Positions 1 to 8,837 of a DNA stretch of 64,000 nucleotides are shown here, piece by piece (position 1 is the first letter of the stretch; every line of letters starts with the position of its first letter). The stretch is from Microglena sp. YARC (lineage: Eukaryota > Chlorophyta > Chlorophyceae > Chlamydomonadales > Chlamydomonadaceae): positions 3,102,021 through 3,166,020 of the forward strand of contig CM039464.1 of the NCBI GenBank assembly GCA_022414725.1. Direction: 5' to 3'. The notes under the pieces are model-generated. The model was not told where the DNA came from. It did no database searches and saw only the letters and a list, made by a program, of their open reading frames with translations. Position numbers and translations under genes: made by a program.

Positions 1-2
1 CG

Positions 3-539
3 TATTGGAAGCATATCGACACGTACGATGATGTATTCCAGATACATCAACTGAAGAGTAAGGGAGCCACCGTTCGTCGCAAAGGAGCCACGGCAGTCGT
101 GTTCTCGCACAAGGTGGCGGACGGTTTGTCCATCCCGTGGAATGCGGTCATGATGGGACCCACACTAAGGCATTTCATGGCACAATCGTGTATCAGCAAC
201 GCGATATGTGATGGCATGATCCCCAAGGACGCGATCGTACACACCTGCAGGATGCAGGACCTGTCGCGGTGCGCGCCTGAAAAGTATCATCACGAGATGA
301 ACATCTTCAAGGACGCGTCGAAGGTCGTGCGGCATCCGAGCCAATTGACATTGATCCCCGAGAAGGTGCACCGTCGCTTAGAGACGATGCCGCAGCTTAT
401 CCCGATGTTGCAACCCTCATCCTCCAGCGGTTTTCGCTTCGGGAAGCGAATTCAAGAGATCGACACGGACTGGTCTGTGGACGTCGAAGAAGAAGCGATG
501 CGCAACCGGTGTACATTGAGAATTGACAAAAACAATTAA
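3..539 (+). CDS. Unknown protein, 3' part only
   Basis: An open frame runs in from the left window edge and stops at TAA 537-539, so about 178 C-terminal residues are visible. No start is assigned: the GTG at 99 is internal to a longer open frame. I recognise no family. The visible part is mixed alpha/beta in composition, has scattered cysteines and histidines without a zinc-finger spacing, and ends in an acidic, polar tail. Its compact, intron-free coding style matches the other ORFs of the first 11 kb, so I infer it belongs to the viral remnant. It is followed by 150 bases of non-coding DNA and then a transposon end. Confidence 0.55.
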   Translation, partial: YWKHIDTYDDVFQIHQLKSKGATVRRKGATAVVFSHKVADGLSIPWNAVMMGPTLRHFMAQSCISNAICDGMIPKDAIVHTCRMQDLSRCAPEKYHHEMNIFKDASKVVRHPSQLTLIPEKVHRRLETMPQLIPMLQPSSSSGFRFGKRIQEIDTDWSVDVEEEAMRNRCTLRIDKNN

Positions 540-657
540 GGGGGGGCATGATCGCGGAAAGCGGTGATAATAGGTCTTCGTCCACGTAGGTGTGCGACAT
601 GTTCATGTGCGTCAACGAAGTGGGTTCTGAATCTGGTTTAGGGTTCTGAATCGTCTA

Positions 658-683
658 CAGTCGGCAGAACAGTTAAATTAAAC
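658..683 (+). repeat. Extra partial copy of the Fanzor element left end
   Basis: Directly preceded by TA (656-657), this stretch begins CAGTCGGCAGAACAGT and closely matches the element end at 693-718, which lies 35 bases further right. It may be a remnant of an earlier insertion or a duplicated terminus. The rest of 540-692 shows no gene. Confidence 0.6.
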
Positions 684-741
684 ATCCAACTACAGTTGGC
701 AGAACAGTAAAATGAAACATATATCAGATGGAAATAAATAA

Positions 742-1251
742 ATGTACGACATCGCCGTTAGAAAATTGGCGTTAAGAATGGTCGCTGAATTGGGTGTGTT
801 AAAAACTTCTGTGTTTATGAACCTTCAGCGATACATTGGCAAGCGCAAGGCCATGGACTCATTTTGGGCAGGGATCAAGCGCAACATGATGATGGATCAT
901 CCTGACCTGAGGGTTCGCTTAGCATATGGTTCTGCAATCAAGAAGCTGAAGGCTACCGTACCAGGAGAGGTAGCTGTGCCTACGGGATCTATGTTCGCTT
1001 CATGCAAGCGCATCTTCAAAGAGGAGGTTCGTGTGACAGATGAGTTCAAGACGACTCTCATGTCGTGGGAGACAGGTGCCAAGAATGAATGTGTTTACAA
1101 GATTACAAGTCTTTCTCTAAACGCTGAAGGTCAGATCCGTATCGGTGATGAGTGGTTGTTGTGTCACACTCTCTTGAAGAAGCCTCCAAAGGTAGCTGAG
1201 CGCGACCAGTCGGCGGTGTGGATGTACTGCACCCGTAAAAAAATCCAATAA
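742..1251 (+). pseudogene. Chimeric ORF: transposase HTH start fused to Fanzor C-terminal part
   Basis: This 169-residue ORF starts at the same ATG context as the transposase of the complete element (MYDIAVRKLALRM). After about 27 residues it switches in frame into Fanzor sequence (QRYIGKRKAMDSFWAG), with the conserved PTGSMFASCKR block. It stops at TAA 1249-1251, where copy 2 has an AAG-type codon, so the downstream RuvC-III region (S-D-R-D-R-S, about 1350) is not reached. It has no RuvC-I aspartate and cannot be an active nuclease of the known type. It could be a by-product of the deletion or a small expressed protein; nothing in the sequence decides this. Confidence 0.7.
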
Positions 1252-1419
1252 AAACACCGGAGGGGTGGCTTAGCCACCTCTCTTGTCGATGTCAACAAAT
1301 CGATCGAGCGGTACCCTGAGGTACGAGGACTGCGATTCTCTCCAGAAACCAGCACTTACTCGGACCGGGACCGCTCCTCTGCTCTCACAATCGCGAGGCT
1401 GCACTGCATGGAACTGTTG

Positions 1420-1549
1420 GGTCTAGGGAGACCGGTGCAAGGCTGCGTGTTGTTGACGGGCTACAGGTGTTCCACTGCCCCGTGGATTTCTACACCATAA
1501 GGCACACACTCCGGTGTGGCCGTACACTCCAGAAAGCGGTTTCATTTCG
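1420..1549 (+). ncRNA. Candidate guide-RNA-like tail, Fanzor copy 1
   Basis: Three short hairpins lie in order towards the right end: GGTCT/AGACC at 1420-1433, CCAC/GTGG at 1472-1485 and ACACC/GGTGT at 1492-1517. The same three stems occur in copy 2 although several loop bases differ. In known TnpB and Fanzor loci the guide (omega) RNA overlaps the 3' end of the nuclease gene and runs to the element end, which is this position. Assignment as RNA is inference. Confidence 0.4.
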
Positions 1550-2593
1550 CACCCCCCAGCCATTATTCTGGCACGTGCTAGGGTACATTTGGCAGGCGTT
1601 CGGTTCAAGCTGCCCGCTACTCGACCCGTTTGTGCATTCACAGTTGCCCTGGGCATTCATTTTCCCACTCCATCCCATCCCCGGAGTCCCCCAACCCCAG
1701 TACTTGCAGGCGTCACCACACCTTACATCTGGCTTGGGCAAAGTGGCATCTGCCTGTGTCTTTTGTAATTGAGCGATGGAATCCGTCGCGGCCTTGAAAT
1801 TGGCGATGTCGCCCTTGGTAAGACATACCCCGTCAATGCAGAGCTTGGCGTCGGCTCCCATTACATTGATTGTCCCGTCTTTTTGGGCTGTGAGGACCGT
1901 ATTGTAACTATTTACCCCAGTCGCGAAAGACAAGTTGACTGTACTGGGTCCGTATGAGTTGGCGGCATATACGTGAGAGGTCCCATTAGGTTCTTGTGAT
2001 AATCCATACCGGTCTGCCTGGTTATTCCCGTACATTTTTTGAATCAGTGGACCTGGGTCACCATTGGTGATATTCAGTCCCGTTGAGAAATCTTTTTTCA
2101 CCGTCGCATTATTTGCTTTCATCTGTTGTAAATCCGTTTTGTTGAGGCATTCGTTCTGCACGCACAGGTTCCCGCTGGCATTGACTTCCCCGGTTACATT
2201 CACATTTCCGTTGGCGTTGATGTCTCTCGTGGACGTGGGCCCGTTGAGGTGCGTAGCCCCTCCAGACCACAATCGCCCGGCAGCCAGCCCCCCGTAGTAC
2301 CCAGTCCCATCTTAATTGAATAGTCGCAACCAGTCGTCATTGCCATGCTTGTCACCCACACCGCTCAAAGTCCACTTATCCCCAAGCTTGCTCCTATTCG
2401 CATTCAAGTTGCCAGTTAGATCCATTTTTTCTAGCCCGTGCATGCCGTTGTCTACGACTTTGTAGGTGTCAACGAACATTTTTCGCATGGACTCGTCGGT
2501 TGCGACGAGACCCTCCCTTGTCGGGGGCGTCATGGATACAAAAACGATTATGGCTAACAAAATAATTGCGAAGGCTGTGTACACATCGACCAT
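1490..2593 (-). pseudogene. Virion-like repeat protein with N-terminal membrane anchor, broken
   Basis: One minus-strand frame carries a 93-residue N-terminal part (ATG 2591-2593) with a hydrophobic segment at about residues 6-22 (IILLAIIVFVSM). An in-frame TAA at 2312-2314 interrupts it; the same frame then continues for about 270 residues. The second part has repeated motifs such as GNVNVTGEVNASGN, LCVQNECLNKTDL and LCIDGVCLTKGDI, a style I know from virion surface or fibre-like proteins of algal giant viruses. Continuation in one frame suggests a single substituted codon. The true C-terminus is lost: the last 17 residues (from 1543 down) are encoded by the inverted end of the Fanzor element. 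Family placement is by motif style only. Confidence 0.6.
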
Positions 2594-2990
2594 GATCTTT
2601 GTATTATTTATAGTTTTATTATTGTATAGTTTTATTATTACAGTTGTACTATTTATTATTTATTATATTTTTTTATTATTTATTATTTATTTATTATTTA
2701 TAGTTTTTTATTTTTTACAGTTATTCTCAAATTCAACGGTCTCATGCTGTGTGTAATACAAATGTGCGCACTCTTTATAAGTAGTCATGTTTGATATTGG
2801 AAGCAGCATTAAGACCCTTACTGGTGGTGGCCGCAAAGATCGACAAAAAAGCCCCGGGTTTCAAGATGGCAGCCGAATTTAGAAAAGGAGGATCCAGTGG
2901 TACACTGTGGAAAGGTACTGGCAGGCTTACCAAGTGGGTGACAATATAGTTTTCGATAAAATGCACCCGCGTTGTGCGCAAAATAACTCC
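2594..2990. other. AT-rich intergenic stretch
   Basis: Bases 2596-2745 are almost purely A/T with repeated TTTATTATT runs, as seen between genes of algal giant viruses. A short plus-strand ORF starting ATG at 2789 (MFDIGSSIKTLTGGG) stops within 100 bases; a sister frame stays open to about 2950. It may be the start of a viral gene cut by the transposon at 2993, but I cannot name it. Confidence 0.4.
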
Positions 2991-2992
2991 TA

Positions 2993-3018
2993 CAGTCGGC
3001 GGAACAGTAAAATGAAAC
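2993..3018 (+). repeat. Left terminal inverted repeat of Fanzor element
   Basis: Begins CAGTCGGCGGAACAGT and ends AAAATGAAAC. Matches 693-718 (direct) and 5923-5948 (inverted). Confidence 0.85.
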
Positions 3019-3037
3019 ATATATCAGATGGAAATAA

Positions 3038-3452
3038 ATGTACGACATCGCCGTTAGAAAATTGGCGTTAAGAATGGGTGTGTTAAAAACTTCTGTGTTT
3101 ACGAACATCAGTCGTTCTACTCTGTGGAGGTGGAAACGCTTTGGTGTAAATCGAAAACGACGTGAATTTGTAAGCAAACTTTTTGAGACGAACAAAGATT
3201 TGTTGAAATTGTTTTTATTGTCAACTCAATGCACAACCGCATTGTTACACTCCTCATTACAGTCCAGAATTCAATGCTATTGAGCTGTGCTTCGATAAGG
3301 TGAAGAAGGACTTTCTTCGATTGAACTATATACCAAACGATACAAAGACGCACGTGTCTAATATGATTTCCTTAGCATTCAGCAACCTCACTGATAAAAT
3401 CATTATGGGTTGTTTTGACCACGTATGGAACACGTATGTGATGTTTGTATAA
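3038..3452 (+). pseudogene. IS630/Tc1-mariner transposase, internally deleted
   Basis: The N-terminal ORF (ATG at 3038) encodes a helix-turn-helix with the recognition-like stretch ISRSTLWRWKRFGVNRKRRE. After about 65 residues the frame is lost. From about 3228, in another frame, the C-terminal hallmark of the family appears, HYSPEFNAIELCFDKVKKDF, where the glutamate of NAIE is the third catalytic residue of the DDE triad; this frame stops at TAA 3450-3452. The middle of the protein, with both catalytic aspartates, is absent. The transposase is therefore inactive, and mobility would need another source. The gene directly precedes Fanzor by 29 bases. Confidence 0.8.
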
Positions 3453-3481
3453 AGAGTTCTGTGATGTACAAATTATGTAAG

Positions 3482-5828
3482 ATGGCAACGAAACCTCCGA
3501 CAGTCGCGAAATTGAAGGAGCTACTAAAATTGGCCGAAGTAGCATACTCCTCAAAGGACAAGAAGGACGATATTGTCCGTTTATGCGAAGACAATGGCTC
3601 ATCGCCAGACCCCCTCCAGAGTACAAGACGGTGGAAAAGATGTGCGTCGTGAAATGCGCCCTGAAGAAGGCAATGAGTCTTGACGATGAAGAATTCGGTA
3701 AGTTCAGGGGGCATGTGGATCAGCTCGTCAATGTGGTGAGCCGCATGTTACGGCGTTCCAGTCTGGTGCTGACTTTCCATGTCACGAGGCTCATGGAGGG
3801 CGACCTGCCGATTCCTAATATGTACGATATGAAGGATACCTACTGGAAGGATTGGCTAAGGATCGGAGTTGACGGCGTCTTTCCAGATGAAGAGAGTAGA
3901 ATATCATACGAAGCCGTGAAAGACGTAATCGGAAAGGTGCTTGGTAGCGATGACCCTGACTACATCAACTCCTACCCTATCTATTTCGACCAGGTTTTGA
4001 ACTATGCCGGTCACACATTGAGCACTGTCGTGTCGAACAACGCATGGGTTCCTTTGGTACCTCGTCTGACCCGCCTCACTAAGGCTACTTTGAATGTACT
4101 GGGAGCTCCGAAGACCATCCGTGTGTACGACGTGATGAGGGTCATCCGACAAGAAATACAGGAGATGGAATCTTGGCCAGAGTCTGTTCAGGAGTACGTC
4201 CGTGAAGTTCGAGTCAGGCTGAAAGTTCCAGATGGAAGTCGACTTTATGATGACTATGGCAAAGACATGGACTTCCCGACCATGGTCCGGTTCAATTATT
4301 GGATGCAGACACGGTTGGAGGCTATGGGTGCACGTCGTATCCGGTTGATGCCCATCTTTAATGTCCAACGGGCGCATGTCCGCCTTGACATGAAGACCCT
4401 CGTGAACCTGTTCAGGCACGTGTTCCCCAAAGACCCAAACATCGTCGAGCTTTCAAAGTGGGAAAATGTAAAGGATCCCGACCGCTTCATGTTGCCTCTG
4501 AAGCCTGCAGTTAAGAAGAAAAATCATGTGGTCCTGGTGAATGGGAGGCATACAAGTTGGCCCAACAGAAGTACGATGCTGACGTTAAGGATATCAAGGC
4601 TACTGACGTGTACAGACATGCAAAGGGTAGGTATGACACGCTCGTGAACGCCCGAAAAACAGTAGCAGGTTCCTTCTTCAAGAAACCACCTGTCAAGACG
4701 GGGTGGGTGTTCGATTGTAGCATCTGTACTGACGGAGTCTCATTGAGCATGCAGTACAGCAAGACAGTACAGGTTCGTGTATCCGATCTGAAGAAGAACA
4801 GTAAGAGGTCTCGTGACGAGGAAGGTATGAGCGTCGCAGAACAGTATGACCATAAACTCAAAACGACATTGCCCGATATGGATGTCGTCGTTCTGGGTGT
4901 GGATCCTGGTAGGAGCAACATCGCTACAGTCACGTATCTGGCAGACAACAAAAGCAAGACATGGAAGCTTACACGCGGAGCTTTTTACCACAAGTCTGGT
5001 ATCAAGAAACAGAAAAAACAGCAAGAAAAAAGTTTCTCAGACATGATTCCTAGATGGGAGTCTCTGCGTGAAAATGGAGCAGCGTTGAGTACATCCAGGA
5101 AGGATGATATCTCGACTTACTTGAAAAATTACGCTACGTTTTCCGACGAGTGGTGGAGGATGGCACTCCGTCGCAGAGAGTCCCGAGACAACTTTCAGAG
5201 GTACATTGGCAAGCGCAAGGCTATGGACTCATTTTGGGCAGGGATCAAGCGAAACATGAAGTTGGATCATCCTGACCTGAGGGTTCGCGTAGCATATGGT
5301 TCTGCAATCACGAAGCTGAAGGCTACCGGACCAGGAGAGGTAGCTGTGCCTACGGGATCTATGTTCGCTTCCTGCAAGCGCCTCTTCAAAGAGGAAGTTC
5401 ATGTGACAGATGAGTTCAAGACGACTCTCATGTCTTGGGAAACCGGTGCCAAGAAGGAATGTGTTTACAAGATTCCAAGTGTCCAAATAACCACGGAAGG
5501 TCAGATTCGTCTAGGTTACGAGTTGTTGGGTCACATCCCATTGAAGGAGACACCAAAGGTCTCTTATCGCGACCAGTTGGCGGTGAGGGTGTACTGCACA
5601 CGTAAAAAAATCCAAGAAAAACACAGGAGGGGTGGCTTAGCCCCCTCTCTTGTCAACAACAAATCGATCGAGCGGTACCCTGAGGTACGAGGACTGCGAT
5701 TCTCTCCAGAAACCAGCACTTACTCGGACCGGGACCGCTCCTCTGCTCTCACAATCGCAAGGCTGCACTGCATGGAACTGTTGGGTCAAGGGAGACCGCT
5801 TCCATTTTGCAGGGATGCGTGTTGTTGA
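3482..5828 (+). pseudogene. Fanzor (eukaryotic/viral TnpB-like RNA-guided nuclease), two frameshifts
   Basis: ATG 3482 opens an N-terminal SAP-like helix pair (VAKLKELLKLAEVAY). A frame change near the C5 run at about 3610 leads into a long helical region ending in the Fanzor signature ARRIRLMPIFNVQRAHVRLD (about 4330-4390). A second change near the A5 run at 4519-4523 leads to the last 423 residues. These hold the T-D-G-V-S-L block (about 4730), RuvC-I with the aspartate of VLGVDPGRSN (about 4900), the PTGSMFASCKR block, the V-T-D-E-F-K-T segment and RuvC-III with the aspartate in YSDRDRSSALTIARL (about 5730). The zinc-finger cysteines usual after the DEF motif are not evident, so the target-nucleic-acid domain may be degenerate. 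Stop TGA 5826-5828. Known Fanzors are RNA-guided DNA nucleases; activity here is not implied. Both shifts are at homopolymers and could be sequencing errors. Confidence 0.85.
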
Positions 5829-5948
5829 TGGACTACAAAAAAACATGATGGTGTTCCACTGCAATGTGGGTTGCTACACCATAAGGTTACACTATAAGGT
5901 GTACCGTACACTCCAGAAAGCGGTTTCATTTTAGTATTCCGGCGAGTG
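5784..5948 (+). ncRNA. Candidate Fanzor guide-RNA tail, copy 2
   Basis: Hairpins GGTC/GACC (5784-5797), CCAC/GTGG (5856-5869) and ACACC/GGTGT (5876-5902) correspond one-to-one to those of copy 1. The first overlaps the end of the Fanzor ORF; the others lie between the stop codon and the right inverted repeat. The region is as well conserved between the copies as the coding part, although it is non-coding. Position fits the guide RNA of Fanzor/TnpB loci, whose guide segment would be read from the flanking DNA beyond 5948. Confidence 0.45.
5923..5948 (-). repeat. Right terminal inverted repeat of Fanzor element
   Basis: Begins GTTTCATTTTAG and ends GGCGAGTG, followed by TA. A shortened version lies at 1539-1549 in copy 1. 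Confidence 0.85.
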
Positions 5949-6149
5949 TAAGACAACCGGATCTTGCCATTGTATTATTGACTGAAAGCACATGAAAATG
6001 TTGGAATCCCAAAAACAAAATAAATAAATATAAATAAACATCGGAGGAACACCCAATTATATTGCTCAATTTGCAAAGCCACCGAGCGACATGAGGATGT
6101 TTGTCTGATGATTGCAAATTCTTGTTGACCGCATTAGTGACTGTACGCT

Positions 6150-6360
6150 TGCACGCATTGCACGAGAAGGAGGCGACATGTTACCGCCGTTTGCGTTTGG
6201 AGTCAGATGGACGAGAAGGATGCGACAGGTTTCCGCCGTTTGCGTTTGGAGTCAGATGGACGAGAAGGAGGCGACAGGTTTCCGCCGTTTGCATGTGGAG
6301 TCAGATGGACGAGGAGGATTCTGAGAAAGCCGCCGCCGTGTGTCGTGTGGAGGCAGATGG
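6150..6360 (+). repeat. 49 bp tandem repeat, about 3.5 units
   Basis: The block containing GGAGTCAGATGGACGAGAAG recurs with a 49-base period (starts near 6200, 6249 and 6298) and a degenerate last unit. All three frames look open in part because of the repeat, but no protein family is visible. Confidence 0.8.
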
Positions 6361-6379
6361 ACATGGTCACACCAACCAG

Positions 6380-6539
6380 CCTCCACCACTCATCTGAAAA
6401 CGTAGTAATTTGACAGGTAAACCGAGATGTCATCCATCCTGGATGTCATCAACGCTGCTCCATTTTCACGCAGAGACGCCCACATAGGAATCATGTCAGC
6501 AAAACGTTTTTCCTGCTGCCGTTTCTGCTTCTTGATACT
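6380..6539 (-). pseudogene. Third Fanzor relic, inverted
   Basis: The minus strand encodes IKKQKRQQEKRFADMIP and SLRENGAALMTSRMDD in one frame, then FSDEWWR in another. These match the segment just after RuvC-I of the Fanzor at 4557-5828 with many substitutions. Only about 50 residues survive, with a frameshift, next to simple repeats (6540-6650). It is an older insertion of the same family, in opposite orientation to copies 1 and 2. Confidence 0.75.
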
Positions 6540-6664
6540 GCTGATGCTGATGATCATCGATCGACTCCTTCGCTCAATGGGACTTCTTCTTCTTCTGCTG
6601 ATGCTGATCATCGATCGACTCCTTCGCTCAACGGGACTGCTGGATCCTCGTCTGTGCACGGTAA

Positions 6665-6775
6665 CATCCGGAAAGACTCGCTAGCTTGAGATATCAGCAC
6701 CGAGGAATAACAAATCCGCTCCAGACCATGTTTTGCAACCAAGTCAAAATCGGCCGGAATGCAGGACCGCCCATT
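6665..6775 (+). repeat. Left arm of 110 bp inverted repeat, ends in transposon-terminus motif
   Basis: Near-identical inverted copy lies at 9333-9442. The inner edge reads GCAGGACCGCCCATT, which resembles the terminus of the 8.7 kb transposon at 21579-30300. Confidence 0.8.
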
Positions 6776-6819
6776 GCACCTCAAGTACATCCAAGTACAT
6801 CAAGTACATCCAATTACAT

Positions 6820-6918
6820 CGAGTACCGCTTGCGCATCGAGTACCGCTTGCGCGTCTAGTACCGCTTGCGCATCTAGTACCGCTTGCGCATCTAGTACCG
6901 CTTGCGCATCGAGTACGA
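6820..6918 (+). repeat. 18 bp tandem repeat
   Basis: About 5-6 units of the type GTACCGCTTGCGCATCTA, preceded by degenerate CATCAAGTACATCC repeats (6783-6818). It lies directly upstream of the RING gene; no function can be read from it. Confidence 0.85.
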
Positions 6919-6994
6919 GTAATGTGATTTGTTTGTTTTATTGTTAAATTTACGATAGGTCTCCTATATTGTATGTCGTCGGAATCGATCTCTG

Positions 6995-7598
6995 ATGGGA
7001 GATGTCATGGACTTGACAGGCTATATATCGTCGTCGTCAGAGGACGAAGGTACATGCAATTGTTTGCTTTCAATATAATGTACAACTGCGATGTCGTTTT
7101 ACATTTCCATCTGACACGGGTTTTCATTTTATTCCTGTGACTACAGATGAAGAGGAGGCTCCCAGTATTCCCATTGAGAATGAGGTCGAGGTGGTTGAGA
7201 TCGAACGCCCTTTGTGGGAGTGTCCTTGCTGCCTAAACAATCATGTTGCAGCGCTCGCCCTTCCCTGCGATCACCTCGTGTGCGGAGACTGCTTTCCAAG
7301 ACTGAATTCGTGCCCTCTTTGCCGCGACTCCATAGCTGGCCCTAGTAGTGTTAGTGTTGTGCCTCTGACTGTGCGACGTGCCAAACGTGGGCAGAGAGTG
7401 GACTTGACGCATGATGACGAAGATGAGGGTGCCGCGGATGCTAAATGGTGTTGCCCTCAATGCGCAAATCTGCGCACGAAGGGGTCTTCATGCAAGGAAT
7501 GCAAAGCTGCAAGATGCAAAGACTGTTGGAAAAGAAGCCAATACAAGTGTGTGTTCTGTACAATCGGCACCCCTTCGCGACGGCCGCTACGTTTGTGA
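6995..7598 (+). CDS. RING-finger protein with SUMO-interaction-like motifs, one intron
   Basis: Exon 1 is 6995-7049 (18 codons plus one base), exon 2 is 7147-7598; joined they give 168 residues. The join is supported by GT at 7050, TTTATTCCTGTGACTACAG before 7147, and a continuous acidic stretch across the border (SSSSEDE-DEEEAP). Residues about 45-80 form a C3HC4 RING: CPCC, CDHLVCGDC, CPLC. A second cysteine cluster (CPQC, CKEC, CKDC, CVFC) follows. V-M-D-L-T in exon 1 and R-V-D-L-T-H-D-D-E-D-E after the RING look like SUMO-interaction motifs, as in RNF4-type SUMO-targeted ubiquitin ligases. I infer an E3 ubiquitin ligase; viral or cellular origin is open. The GTG at 7137 is inside the intron and not needed as a start. 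Confidence 0.7.
7050..7146 (+). other. Spliceosomal intron in the RING gene, 97 bases
   Basis: Starts GTACATG, ends TGACTACAG, with a pyrimidine-rich stretch before the AG. Removal keeps frame and joins two acidic segments. Confidence 0.65.
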
Positions 7599-8246
7599 TT
7601 TGATCTGATGAAAATGGACACCTTGGGATTTTGACAAGTTGACCATCAATCTTTGTAACCGATCAAACCCGTTCAGAAGTGTCTTCGCTCCTGCTGTCTC
7701 ACATTGTGCGTGTTAAAGCGTTAACATTTTTGCTACATCATGATACAAAGGCCGTTCGAACAGAAAACCCCTGTTCGTAAAGGACATCAGATATGGGGAG
7801 TTGACCCCTATGATACCCCTATGGAGAATTCATTGTCTTTCCTACTACATGTCCCCCGGACCCCCGGATGTGTAGTAAGGAATTCATAAGTTCGAAGATA
7901 TACGGGTAGCTAAAATTTAACGGTCTAAGTTCCCGGTACCGGGGAAGAGGCGATCGCTTAAGTGCGGCTGGTCCTTCAATGGACACTCTCGAAAGTACCG
8001 ACAAAAGAACGATACGGAGTCTGCAGGATGGAGAGCCGTGATCTAAAAAACAACCGTTAACATCCTGCAATTTGTTGATTCAAAAATTTCTACATCATGA
8101 TTGATGCAAAGATCACGAAGACAGCAGGGGGGGCAGACGACAACACTACAGTCATTTTTAGACAGACGACTGGCGGTGGATTTAGAAGAAAGCGTCGGAT
8201 AGCAAGGGGCGCGCAAGAAGGACACGTGAGCCACATTCGAAAAAGA
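7599..8246. other. No recognisable gene
   Basis: Only short frames on both strands. It contains short palindromes (for example GTCCCCCGGACCCCCGGATG near 7851) and two related GTTAACATTTTTGCTACATCATGAT-type stretches (about 7720 and 8055, the latter diverged). Nothing assignable. Confidence 0.4.
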
Positions 8247-8837
8247 CTATAACCTCTCAATAGCCTCTGGCATCTGGTTGAGCAGACGACCCAGATCATC
8301 ACATGCGTCACATGCGTCATTGAACAACGGGAAAAGCAAGCCCCTCAGGACGGGGCCGGTGGTTCTCGTGGTAGCATCCACAGGGAAGCTGATGTCCCAG
8401 TGTCCAGATGTTTCGTTTGACAGTATCAGCCATGGAATGTAGTGCTTGGCAAAATTGCGGAGAGTGTTTGCCGTAACGCCACCTTTGATAATGTACTCAG
8501 TTGTGCGCTCCTTGATAACCCGCAGCTCGGCAAATCTGGGATCCAAGAATGTCCTGTCCTGAGCCCAATACACATCGGCGGCATCAGGAAGTACCTGCAT
8601 CTTCTTCTCAACGTACACTGCAATTCCATCCAACAAGGATACAAGCAACGCTGTGCCGGTCTGAAAGTTGTAGCACAGATCGTCGTGACTGCATCCCGGC
8701 AGAGCAGCAGCAGATGCAGCCATCAAGTGAGCCCGGATATGGAGGAGCGCATTGTGAAATGAAAGCATGACACCTGGGTCATTTATCCCAGCCACCGTTT
8801 CAAACAAGTCTCCCCCCCCCCTGCAAAAAATATGCAA
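8247..8837 (-). CDS. Unknown protein, probable exon of a longer gene
   Basis: About 190 residues, stop at 8247-8249. The apparent ATG at 8835-8837 lies in TATTTTTTGCAG followed by a run of nine G, which looks like a 3' splice site, so the coding part probably begins near 8821 and continues from an upstream exon that I could not place in 8840-9330. The protein is mostly helical, with a cysteine pair (DACDACDD) near the C-terminus and a motif VYWAQDRTFLDPRF in the middle. I recognise no family. The G-run makes the reading frame at its start uncertain. Confidence 0.5.
   Translation of the reverse strand: MHIFCRGGGDLFETVAGINDPGVMLSFHNALLHIRAHLMAASAAALPGCSHDDLCYNFQTGTALLVSLLDGIAVYVEKKMQVLPDAADVYWAQDRTFLDPRFAELRVIKERTTEYIIKGGVTANTLRNFAKHYIPWLILSNETSGHWDISFPVDATTRTTGPVLRGLLFPLFNDACDACDDLGRLLNQMPEAIERL

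Larger units (their letters stand above)
693..1549 (+). mobile_element. Internally deleted Fanzor element, copy 1
   Basis: The left end (693-718, preceded by TA at 691-692) and the following 50 bases match the left end of the complete element at 2993. From about 825 the sequence instead matches the last third of the Fanzor gene of that element (from about 5195) and continues to the right-end motif GTTTCATTT at 1540-1548. The outer part of the right inverted repeat is missing, and the next bases belong to a viral gene. It is therefore a deletion derivative that lost about 2.1 kb, from the transposase middle to the Fanzor nuclease core. Confidence 0.8.
2993..5948 (+). mobile_element. Tc1/mariner-type transposon carrying Fanzor, copy 2
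   Basis: The left inverted end (2993-3018) and right inverted end (5923-5948) agree at about 22 of 26 positions; both begin CA and share the inner block TAAAATGAAAC. The element is flanked by TA on each side (2991-2992 and 5949-5950), the target duplication expected of Tc1/mariner/IS630 elements. Inside, in order and on the same strand, are a deleted transposase (3038-3452), a Fanzor gene (3482-5828) and a structured non-coding tail. Total length is 2956 bases. Association of Fanzor with Tc1/mariner-type transposases in large DNA viruses is established; the borders here are read directly. Confidence 0.85.
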
